Shown here one piece after another: positions 53,895 through 64,000 of a stretch of DNA of 64,000 nucleotides. A program made the position numbers and the translations under genes. Each line of letters opens with the position of its first letter. The first letter of the stretch is position 1. The stretch lies in the NCBI GenBank assembly GCA_028564705.1, contig JAPXFQ010000113.1, forward strand, positions 868,001-932,000, written 5' to 3'. This DNA comes from Apricaphanius iberus. Taxonomy: Eukaryota > Chordata > Actinopteri > Cyprinodontiformes > Aphaniidae. The notes under the pieces were generated by a model. The model saw nothing but the letters and a program-made list of their open reading frames with translations, was not told the origin of the DNA and made no database searches.

Positions 53895-55468
53895 TAACAC
53901 AGCTTGCTATCAATATAAAGGTTTATTTGGTAGATATACAATTCTAGAGGGTGAAAAAAAGGATAAGGAAAAGACAGGAAGACGAGGGAGAGAAACAATG
54001 AAAGGGAAACCCTTCCTTTGATAAGGAGAAATGCAAGCATAAAATCACAATGAGCTGATTAACCGCACTTACATGACACAAGCTGAAAGTCACGTTAAAT
54101 AGAAACAGAACCTCAGGCAAACTTTCACAACCTAATTATTATACACCACTATAAACTTTGTACCCCATTTTTTTTTTTTAGAAAACCCCCATCAATCTGA
54201 GAGAAATCCGCAGAAAGTGGAGAGACCGAGCTCATGGGTGGCTTTCTTGTCTGTTTGACATATCAAACACACCCCAAATAAATCACTCTCCATACCACAA
54301 TAGAAAACTAAAGTAAATTGCTTCAGTGGCTTTCCTATGAGGTAATTGTCAAGAATAAAGAAACTAAGGCAGTTCACCAAGTTTTAAGGATTTTTTTGTT
54401 GTTGTTCGCAGCATACTAACGTTAGCAGTATGACTACACTTCTTTTACTTTTAAGATGTTCTTGTCGGGCTTGAAGCTAACAGAGAATAGATGAGAAAAA
54501 CACCCACATACCATACAGTAAACAACAGTGAACCAAAACACCTACATTTAAAATAATTTCTTTGAAAGTCCAATTAGTTAAATATACGTCCTAAAATTTT
54601 AGACTAATAAAATACATACAGTTTACAACTATGCTTAATGAACACTTCAAAATTATGATACATCAATACAAATGCAGTACATACAGTGGGGAGAACAACT
54701 ATTTGATACAATGCTGATTTTTGAGGTTTTCCCGCTTACAAAGTATGTAGAGGTCTGTAATTTGTATCAAAAATATTCTTCAACTGTGAGGGACAAAATC
54801 TAAAACAAAAACGCAGAAAATCACAGTGGATTATTTTTAAATACTTTAATTCTATTTTATTGCATAAGTATTTGATCACCTATCAAACAGTAATACTTTA
54901 GTTTCCCACAGACCTGTTAGTTTTTCTTTAAGAAGCCCTCCTGTTCTCCACTCATTACCTGTATTAACTGCACTTATTTGAACTTGTTAACTGTATAAAA
55001 AGACACCTGTCCTCACACTCAAACAAACTCCGACTCCTCCACAATGGTCAAGACCAGAGAGCTGAGTAAGGACATTGTGATAAAATTGTAGAGCTGCACA
55101 AGGCTGGGATGGGCTACAGGATAATGGGCAAGCAGCTTGGTGAGAAGGCAACAACTCTTGGTGCAATAATTAGTAAATGGAAGAAGTTCAAGATGATGGT
55201 TAATCTCCCTCAGTCTGGAGCGACATGCAAGATCTCTCCTTGTGGGGTAGCAATGTTCATGAGGACGGTTAGGGATGAAGCCATAACTACAGAGCAGGAC
55301 CTGGTCAATGACCTGAATAGAGCTGGGACAACAGTATCAAAGAAAACCATCAATAACACACTCCGCTGTCATGGATTAATATCCTGCAGTGCACGCAAGG
55401 TCCCGCTGCTCAAGCCAGCTAATGTCAAGGCCCGTCTGAAGTTTGTCAATAACCATCTTGATGATCCA

Positions 55469-55514
55469 GAGGAGGAATGGGAGAAGGTCATGAGGAGGAA
55501 TGGGAGAAGGTCAT
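55469..55514 (+). repeat. 23-bp perfect tandem duplication in Tc1 transposase
   Basis: Two identical 23-bp units (55469-55491 and 55492-55514) begin GAGGAGGAATGGGAGAAGG. The family normally has one. The extra 23 nt shift the frame. Confidence 0.95.
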
Positions 55515-55971
55515 GTGGTCTGATGAGAAAAAAGTGGAGCTTTTTGGTCTAAACTTCACTCGTTGTGTTTGGAGAAAGGAGAAGGATGAGTACAACCCCA
55601 AGAACACCATCCCAACTGTAAAGCATGGAGATGGAAACATCATTCTTTGAGGGTTCTTTTCTGCAAAGGGGACGGGAAGACTGCGCCCTATAGAGGGGAG
55701 GATGGGTGTGGCCATGTATTGTGAGATCTTGGCCAACATCTCCTTCCCTCAGTAAGAGCATTGAAGATGGGTTGTAGCTGGAATCTTCGATCATGACAAC
55801 GACCGGAAGCACACAGTCAGGGCAATTAAAGAGTGGCTCTGTAAGAAACATCTAAAAGGTCCTGAAGTTGCCTAGCCAGTCTCCAAACCTGAATCAATAG
55901 AAAATCTTTAGAGTGAGCAGAAAGTCTGTGTTGCCCAGCCACAGCCCCGTAATCTCTGGAGAAGATCTGCA

Positions 55972-57853
55972 GGGTTTCCCATACATTCATTAATTTGTGG
56001 CGGCCCGCCACAAAATTAATGCTGACCGCCACGGATTGATTCAGATTTTTAAACTATTTAATATGGGTATAATTGTATTTTATCGTAGAGCTGCGCGTTG
56101 CTTGCTCCCTCTCTCTCTCACAAACTGACAACAGAGGCATGCACGACTAGCCCCTCCTCTTCGAACACGATCTGAATAAAAACATGAGTATGCGTTAGTT
56201 GGAGGATGGATTGTTGCCAGTGCTTGATGCTTATTCCCCCAGCGAAGATTCCAGAATCAATCCGGAGTTTGAGGGTTCGTAATGAACACTGTTGCTCAAC
56301 ATAACTCTGAGAAGTTAGTCAATGTTAAGCGCTGTCGCGTTTCCATTACAGATCCGCGCAAAACTTTTTTTTTTTTTCTAAATATCGATAAACAACTATT
56401 GCGCAATGATGGTGTTTCCATTAACCGATGTTATGCGACTAAAACGTCATTCTTTTCCTCTTGCGATCAGTCATTCCAAAAATCATGGCAACGGACTTTG
56501 GTAGATTTATATATATCACAGCCACCAGACTAAACATTATAATATTATCATCTCCAGGTTGGGGTTGGTGTGTGTTGGTTTTTTTCCACCTTAATCTCCA
56601 GGTTTCTATGTGTGTTTCCACCTCCAGGTCCAGTTTGGTGTGTGTGTGTGTCCATCTCCAGGTCCAAGTTTGTGTGTGTGTGGGTGAGCGCAATGTCTTT
56701 AAAGGGATAGTTCACCCAAAAATGAAAATTCTATCATACTTTACTCACTTCCAAACCTGTATGACTTTCTTTGTTCTGTTGAACACAAAGGCAGATATTT
56801 GGAAGAATGACAGAATCAGACAGATCTCGGTCCTGTAGTAAAACGATAATAAAAAGCGCTGTATTAATGTGGAATTATACATGTTGGGTCACTGTATAGC
56901 TTGAGTACATTTCATAGTAAGGTACAGCTGCATTAAAAATGTGCATTATTCAGTTTAAGTAATGTTTTCGGACTTAAATTACTACTAATAGTTAGCAGTA
57001 ACTATTAGCACATAGCTTAGGTAGCTGTGTAGACGCACAACTTCACAATAAGAGCATGTAGTCCTATTGTTTAGATTGAGTTTGTTTGCTGAGTGTTTAC
57101 ATTTTGAAAAAAAAGGGAATTGTAACATTTTATTACTTAATATGTTTTGGTTATTTCTACCTTACCTTGCATTTGTTCTTATTTTTCATATGAGATCACA
57201 CATATCATCTCCCTCCTCACATTTATATCTCCCAAATCTGTATCAGCAGCTGTGTGGAAATAATAAAGGACAATAGAAATATAACAGCCTTTTCTCCACC
57301 ATATCTTCTCATACTCTGAATGGCTTTAAGTGGAACTCTGGCAGGTTCTCTCAGTGTAAACAGAGTGATCCCATCCTGAACCAGAACCTCTATAGACAGC
57401 TCAGTGTTTCCTCCTCTACAGTAGCAGTCAGTTCCAGCAAAACTGTTGAAGCCTCTGACTGACAAACAGTCAGCTTTAAATGCAGAAAATGTTAGCCAGT
57501 TAATTTGCCTTAGCAACTGGCTAAAAGATCAAACAATCTATTAATCGCTCCTTTATTTAATGAAAAAGAGCTATGGCAATTGGATTTGTCCCTTTACACT
57601 GCAAATTGTTGTTTTGTTTAGTCATATTTGGAATGTTAATTAGTCAGGATTAATTCACAGCTACCCTGTAATTAATTAGGTAAAAATAATTTATATTTTG
57701 GCAGCTAACATTTAACCATCACAGTCATAGCCCCCCGGAGAAAATTCCACCAGCCGCCACTGTATATATATACATATATATATAACTTAATCTCCCCCCC
57801 GGTCCCCAAACACCACACCACCACAGTTAGAATCTAATTCTGTGGGAAACACT
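55972..57853. mobile_element. hAT-like element nested in the Tc1 transposase
   Basis: It begins GGGTTTCCCATACATTC and ends GTGGGAAACACT, imperfect inverted ends. It is flanked by GATCTGCA at 55964-55971 and 57854-57861. Removing it plus one repeat restores the expected Tc1 transposase order. The interior is non-coding and holds further fish repeats, including AAAGGGATAGTTCACCCAAA at about 56700 and a TG microsatellite near 56640-56685. Confidence 0.88.
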
Positions 57854-58149
57854 GATCTGCATTAAGGAGTGGGCCAAAATCCCTGCTGCAGTGTGTGCAA
57901 ACCTGGCTAAGAACTACAGAATACATCTGATCTCTGTAATTGCAAATTTTGACTTCTGTTTGTCTGATGTATCAAATACTTATGTCATGCAATAAAATGA
58001 AAATGAATCACTTACAAATCATCCACTGTGATTTTCTGCATTTTTATTTCACTCACAGTTGAAGAGTGCATTTAATACACATTACTGCTTTTTAAGTGGG
58101 AAAATTTAAAAAATCAGCAGTGTATAAAATATTTGTTCTTCCCAATGTA

Positions 58150-59340
58150 ACTACTCTTCAGCAATGATAGTTTTAGAGAATCCTCCTCCTTACATACACA
58201 AATTGGGCAAGAAAATATCATGCCGTTCTGCAAAAACCTTGAGTCATTCCTTCTTTCTTCACATTTTGCTTTGAAAGATTAAGTTTCACGAATGCTTTCC
58301 CTGCCCAGAAGGAATAACTTTTCCCTTCAGTGAGTTCTGGGTCTGCCATGTGTCACCCAGGAGACGTCTTGATTAAATGACCATTTTGCCTAAGTTAACT
58401 CTCTTGGGTGCAGAGAACAAAGAGTTGACACTTATTTTACTTACTTTGTCCAGTATTTGTCCTCTGCTCTGAAAGTCCTCATTTACAGGTATTGCAGCAG
58501 TACTTGCCTTCCTAATACAAACTTAAGGAGGATATAAGTGTCCCTATCAAACATCCTCACAAATTGATATGTTTTGATGCACATGCTCACAAGAAAGAGA
58601 AATTTGTTTGTTTGAAAATATTTCAGCTTTTGAAAAATGCAGACGGCTATGGCGTGGAAAGTCAAGGAGCGCTATACATTGCCCTCAAAGCGCAACTCAG
58701 CCCCAAATCAACTTTTTTTTAGCTGATTAATGCTATAAATTAGTGTATAATATTGTTCACTACATGTCTGGTCATTATTTTTGGTATTGTAGCACATTTT
58801 GGTTAAAATATCAATCTACCAAAAACCATCAAATTGGTGCCCTCTTCAGGTCAAAATTTTACACATTTATTACTACCGGCTCAGCCTTTATAGCCTGTTT
58901 TAGCCTTCCTGCTGCCATGGAGTATAAAACAAGCCCAGCCTCAGCCACACCTCCATAGTGATTCGGAGTTGGAATAGCAACCCTCCCCCATGTCCCTTGG
59001 TTCTGCTAGGTAACACCTTTTGCCGCATTTTCAAACCGGAAATGTGGGTGGAGTAAGACTCTTATACGGGGGTCAGTTTCTCTTTAAGCTAACACTGATA
59101 ATTAACTATAGAGTGGTCTGTCTATTTAGCAGTCAACTGGAGGCTACTTACCTGCTAACTAGCCAGATAATATCACTTCCTTATAGGAATACTTCCTTGT
59201 TCCTTATACATTGTTACTTTATAAAGGATCAGTGACATTGTATCTTATTCTGAGCAAAAGTCACTTAAAAACTTGAGTTAGGTTAGAGGCTGTTTATATT
59301 TTTGCTTAAGTCTATTTATAAAACAAGTGCGAGCAGATTT
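58150..59340. repeat. no gene; MITE-like sequence
   Basis: About 58680-59080 (AAGCGCAACTCAGCCCC to GGAGTAAGACTCTTATACGG) has the look of a fish MITE, but I could not define its ends. Confidence 0.35.
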
Positions 59341-59345
59341 TAATT

Positions 59346-59782
59346 TTAATTGTGCGTTCAGACCGCCCCGAACATCTGCGTCAAGAGCGGCAAGATTACA
59401 TGTAAAGTCTATGATTGAGGCCGTCAGAGGAGCGTCACAGTTTCTGCGTGGCTTTGTGTGCATTGGCAGCATCAATTTTTCAAGCTTTTCATGTGTTTCA
59501 AGCTTAAAAACCAGCGCCAAAAACCAGCAATGCAGAAGTTCACCTGAGTTTTTGACACTCTAAATGCAACGTTTAACCAATCAGAGCGTCTCACTGTAGT
59601 GACGTTGACCAACGTCAACATTGTCTAGCCAACCACGAACTGCTAGTATTTAAAACATCTGGCAGAGAAAGGCCCGCTCACGCATTTTGCAAGCTTCAAC
59701 CTAAAAATTATTGCCCTCAAACTAGTTGCTTTCTGATCGTTGTTTGATGCAGAAAAAGTGTGCGGTGTGAACACACCATAAT
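59346..59782. mobile_element. MITE with TGTGYGTTCA-type ends
   Basis: The left end reads TGTGCGTTCAGACCGC near 59351. The right end is GCGGTGTGAACACACCATA ending near 59780, the inverted counterpart. CpG-rich and non-coding. Boundaries are approximate. Confidence 0.6.
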
Positions 59783-62385
59783 AGTCAACATTTTTTAATA
59801 AAGCACAGTACTGTAGACATATATGATAAGCCACCTCAGATTTAATAAGCATTTTTATAAACAGGCACGCTCATTCCATAACCTAAAACCTTCAGTCAGA
59901 AAGCTGCTGATAAATGCAGAAGTGCTGCTGGTACATGAAACTGAACACCCCTAAAATGTGGAGCATGTGCAAGCATATTCTACAGGAACCATAGACAAAC
60001 AGACCATGAGAATCCAAGCTCTACATGACTCTAGACACCATTAATAAACTCCTCCATGGCTGTGTCATGCAAACTTGATACCGCTCATAAAAATGTATAT
60101 CTGCCTGATTGCACCTGTGCCGCAACGCCGCTCCCTGCTGTCAGTGCCCTTGGGCACATATATGTGAGTAAATTTTTATATAATGAACTGAGTCTCTTGC
60201 AGCAGTCACTCAAACAGGCTGCAAGATAATTCTGTCAGACTTGAGCATAGACAGACACATAACCTGTAATTTGTACAGCAGTAGCTTAGCTTTCAATAGC
60301 CTCAGGCTTTCTGTGTGGTTTTTCTGAAGTAACAGTAACATCATTTGTTATTCATATAACATTATATTGGTCATCTTAAATATCCCATCTTGCTGGCCTG
60401 GGGAACGCCTTGGGATTCCTTCCAAGGAACAGGGCCAAGTGGCTAGGGAGAGGGAAGTCTGGGTCTCTCTGTTTAAGCTGCTGTCCCACGACCTGCTGAT
60501 GGACACCACGACATTAAGTCTAAAGAACCTGCAGAAAGCCTGATGAGACTAAAAAGCATCAAATGGGAAGGTAAAGTATAGAAATGTTTCAAATTCAAAT
60601 CACTGTTAAGGAAATGTAGTTAATACCCCATCTGTGCATGTTATAGAGACACCAGTCAATGCTAGCATAAGTTGCAATGGACAGCTGGAGGACAGTAAAG
60701 ATATTGTGTACTGCAATGCTATCCCTTTACTCATTGTAAACAAAGCTGCTTTACAAAATGTAACCGCTCTACGTCCACATGGCCAATTCTAGTTGATCGA
60801 GTGAGCGCAAAAAGGACCAGAGGCTAGCCGAAGCACATGGTTGAGTCCACACTTATGAGCAGTTGGGCATGTACACACATTTAGGACAGGAGTGAAAGTG
60901 CTGGCTGAGGCTGAATGTGTTTGCTCGCTTCAGGGGGAGAACGAAAGAAAGGGAGCAGGGGAGCTGAAACAAACACATGCTGGCCTCTATTAGTCAGGTT
61001 CTGGAGAAGGATGGAGGGGTGAGGAAACATTCGTCGCTTCTTTGCTGCCCCCCTCACCTCCATCCTTTCTCATCCCTCTTACAATCCCTTCCATTATCTC
61101 TCTTCTGGAAAGGCGGTGGATGAAAGGGACAAAACCAACTCCCCCGCACACATACCCCGGGGCAGCACTTCTCCCTCCAGTCTCACGCAGACGGATTCTG
61201 ACGGGTACTTAATTGTACGTGATACAGGCCAGGTTCCTTTCCCTTTCAAATCTAAAACAGATTGCCTCTCTCTTGGGAGGGGATTATTGGACAAGAGACA
61301 CGAGGAGGCAAGGAAGGTCCAGCCCTCTGGGAGGTAGAAGAACTAGGGGGTAGCCTTGCACAAAGAGTGTGCATATACATGGCTGTTTCTAGGTTTTGCC
61401 TTTGTACGTGTGTGTGCACAGGAGATTTCCCCCCTTTTTGTGTGTTTCTAATCCAAGCATCTGAGGATGTGTGCACATGGCTCACCTGAGATCACCCCTT
61501 TTCCTCCCCTTAAAATTCGTACCTTCTTCACCTCTTTATCACACCTCCCTCTATTTAATATCGTCCTCAACTTTATCTCATCCCTGTTCATCTTCATCCT
61601 CATGGCTGAGCGTTCTCCTTCTCCAGACAAATCCTTCCCCCTCACTTAAACAGTGCTGATTAAACTACCCCAAAAAGTAGTCATTCCATAGTCAAAAAAG
61701 CTCAGACTCATGTAGAAACATTTCAGGGTTTTTTCTGTGTACAACTGACAGTTATGAAGAAACTCGAAGCTAAGTCACTAACATATGTGGTTGAGACTCT
61801 TTATGATATACTCAGAGTTGGATTAGAGTCTGGAGGAGTAGGATTTCCTCCAGAGATGAGCTGGATGCAATGTTTTCTTGCCCCGACCTTTCTTGCTCAA
61901 ATGACAGGCTGAATAAACACACTGGGGTATTACTGTGAGCTCCCAAGTACCTCAATACCCCGACTGAGTGTCTGCGCACATCCAGATTTAAGTACGCATG
62001 GCTTGGGAATTGCCCTCAAAAGTCAAGGACAGTTTGAGTTTGGAGGCTGTTAGGTGGCGGAAACTCAAAAGCAGTGTTTGATCAGCAAGATCAACAAGGA
62101 AACTGAGAAAGTGTCTGACTCATCTAAACATAGTCTTTCTTGATCCCACATGAATAGGAGCATGCCAAAAGCTCTGTTCAAACACTGGTCATTTGCAGAG
62201 ATAGGATGGTGCAGTCTGCGCCATTGCTACCATGCAATCATGCTAAGGCGAGGAACACTATCATTATGTTGAAGAGATAAATAAGTGCCAGAAGAGAAGG
62301 TGGTTGAGGAAATCTTTTAACATTCTGGCAAAAAAAGAGAACACACACAAGCAGAGGTTTTAAAGCCAATTTGCCTATTTATTAG
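59783..62385. other. no gene recognised; pyrimidine-rich section
   Basis: About 61040-61110 and 61495-61650 are C/T-rich on the plus strand, giving short open frames on both strands without domains. A 5' non-coding exon of sulf1 could lie here but cannot be recognised. Confidence 0.35.
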
Positions 62386-62389
62386 CTAC

Positions 62390-64000
62390 AGTGTATTACC
62401 ACCAAGTGTATTTTGATTAAATACAGTTTTGGTTAAAAAGTTAAAATTTTCTTCACTTCTGAACACATGCATACAGAAAACTTTTCAAATTATAAGCAGT
62501 TTGAGAAGGTGACATGTAGCATTGATAAAATGAAAACTAAAATACATTTGACCGAGACAATTGGTTTTGTGTTATTCACATAACTTTTAAAACAACTAAT
62601 TTATTCGGAATACATTGCAGCCAACTAAGTGAGTGCATTTTGATTTAAAAGGTTGCAGATGAGGCTCTGGACCAAACCAGTGGATCGTTTTATTTTAATT
62701 TCATAATGATCCAAAATGTAACTGTTAGGAACAACAAGCAGTAATCTGCAAAAATTCTACTTCACAGGAAAAAAAAAAATGGAAATACTTACCTACATTT
62801 TTAGAAATTAAATGTGATAAATATGGTCTTCCTGAAAACAGATGTGTGTTATTCAAAGATGTTACATTGTTAGTCATAGTGTTATTACCATCAACCGATT
62901 AGGCGTATTTTGATCTTAATATGTTCCAGATAATAATCTGGATGAAACATGTGCCTCGTTTCCCTCGTTCCTTTTTATTTCACATTTTTCAAAATGTTAC
63001 CATATCGAAGAAAACCACAAGTTGGATCTATGGTTTATCAAAGTAACTAACAAAGAAGGTGAAATATACCATGAGTCAAATGTTGGAGTTCTGGTAAGGA
63101 TAAGAATGAATGTCTAAAATTAATAAGTTTTTTAATCAAAGATGTCAATTCATCTGTGACAGTATATTACTACCACCTAATTAAGTGTATTTAGGCGAAA
63201 TACATGAATGCTCTGAATGATACGAATTTTTTCTTCATTGTGAATCCATTTGTTTCCATTTCAAAATTAGCTAAACCTGCCTCTCATGGCATCAGAAAGT
63301 CATCTGCAAACCATTATAACATTCATTGTACATTGAAGAACTTGGCCTAACATTTTCTAAAATTCAAATGTAATATTTGTCAGTGTGTTCACCTATGGAT
63401 ACCAATGAATGTTTTAAATATAAAAGATAAGTTAAAAAGCTATATTGTGATAACATACATGTCGCTGATGTAGCCCTGGATGAATTGTTTTCTCTTTTTC
63501 TGAATGTTTTTTTCCAATTCAAAATAATCCCAAGTTGACTCCAATAAACATTTAAAAGTCATCTGCAATGCATACTACTTTACTACTTAAGAGCTTTAAA
63601 CATTTTTGGTTTCCAAATTTGAGATTTGTCAAAGTAGGATCAACTTAGAATATGAAATGTGGCTTGAGGATAGGAAAACATTGTCATTCTTGTTGAATAT
63701 CATTCTAAGATATTTTGAAAGTCAGATGCATTGTTTTTTGATATAGTGCATTGGCATCAACTAAATTCGTTTTGAACAAAAGCCTATTGAACATGATGTT
63801 CTTGATAAAATATTTTTCCTATTCTGCATCTGTTTATTTTTTCTTTCAAATGTATCCAAACCTGACTCTCCTGGTTGAGAAAATGTCCATCTGCAAGCTG
63901 TTATATTTTATTGCTACAAAACAAGCAGCTTTGCCTCAGATTTTTAGAATTTAAATGTTAGACTCTCCAAGGTGAAGTACATTTTAGGAGGTAAAATAAA
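62390..64000. repeat. degenerate tandem array, about 230-295-bp units, running off the window
   Basis: A pattern of TATT-ACCA-CAA...GTATTTTGAT recurs with drift near 62407, 62635, 62904, 63186, 63470 and 63765. A second motif resembling CATCTGCAA recurs near 62742, 63301, 63560 and 63890. At least five to six units are present, strongly diverged and AT-rich. Confidence 0.6.

Larger units (their letters stand above)
55044..57990 (+). pseudogene. Tc1 transposase pseudogene
   Basis: This encoded the cut-and-paste DDE transposase of the surrounding element. The longest surviving open piece (about 55109-55552) reads [20 protein letters not shown], then [20 protein letters not shown] and [11 protein letters not shown]. 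It is lost at the tandem duplication. Further pieces follow to 55963 and resume at 57862 (ggagtgggccaaaatccctg). Confidence 0.88.
54684..58147 (+). mobile_element. Tc1/mariner element, interrupted and inactive
   Basis: The terminal inverted repeats start CAGTGGGGAGAACAA (left) and CATTGGGAAGAACAA (right, complement). Both are flanked by TA (54682-54683 and 58148-58149). The transposase starts at 55044 (ATGGTCAAGACCAGAGAGCT) and shows helix-turn-helix and DDE-region sequence. It is broken by an early frameshift, a 23-bp tandem duplication and a 1.9-kb insertion. Outside the insertion the sequence is close to a family abundant in fish genomes. Confidence 0.92.

Overview
The window is nuclear DNA from a ray-finned (teleost) fish. 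The exons encode a vertebrate-type extracellular sulfatase with fish-like residues. The surrounding DNA is packed with repeats typical of fish genomes: Tc1 elements, hAT and Harbinger-like MITEs, and an L1/Tx1-type LINE. I cannot name the species. The window is AT-rich and mostly intron or intergenic sequence.

The dominant gene is sulf1 (extracellular heparan sulfate 6-O-endosulfatase), on the minus strand. I could place 19 coding exons between 44474 (start codon) and 15516 (stop codon), with consistent splice sites and phases. They sum to 3498 nt, or 1165 residues. The catalytic sulfatase domain lies in exons at 44.5-32 kb, the basic hydrophilic domain at about 27.9-22.4 kb, and the C-terminal domain at 22.3-21.0 kb. 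The protein does not end with the short tail I know from human SULF1. It runs on through a 51-nt phase-symmetric micro-exon (18115-18165) and a 905-nt terminal exon (15516-16420), which encodes about 300 residues of acidic, Ser/Pro/Thr-rich sequence with several Ser-Gly sites. One catalytic-domain intron is a 66-nt, stop-free, multiple-of-three intron with a GC donor (33030-33095).

Upstream of the sulf1 start codon, on the same strand, lies an intact single-exon nqo1-like (NAD(P)H quinone dehydrogenase) open reading frame at 53008-53820. A polyadenylation signal and A-tract follow it, and a perfect 13-bp direct repeat flanks it, so it is a LINE-type retrocopy. It may sit in a 5' non-coding intron of sulf1 or just upstream of the gene.

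Layout: 1-13 kb is repeats (GC-rich block, L1 remnants, a hAT MITE, and a Tc1 split by a 2.4-kb MITE cluster). About 13-15.5 kb is probable sulf1 3' UTR. 15.5-44.5 kb is sulf1. 44.5-54 kb is upstream sequence with the nqo1 retrocopy. 54.7-58.1 kb is a Tc1 element interrupted by a 1.9-kb hAT-like element. 58-62.4 kb is mostly unannotated. 62.4 kb to the end is a degenerate tandem array. No tRNA, rRNA, CRISPR or bacterial-type operon features were seen.
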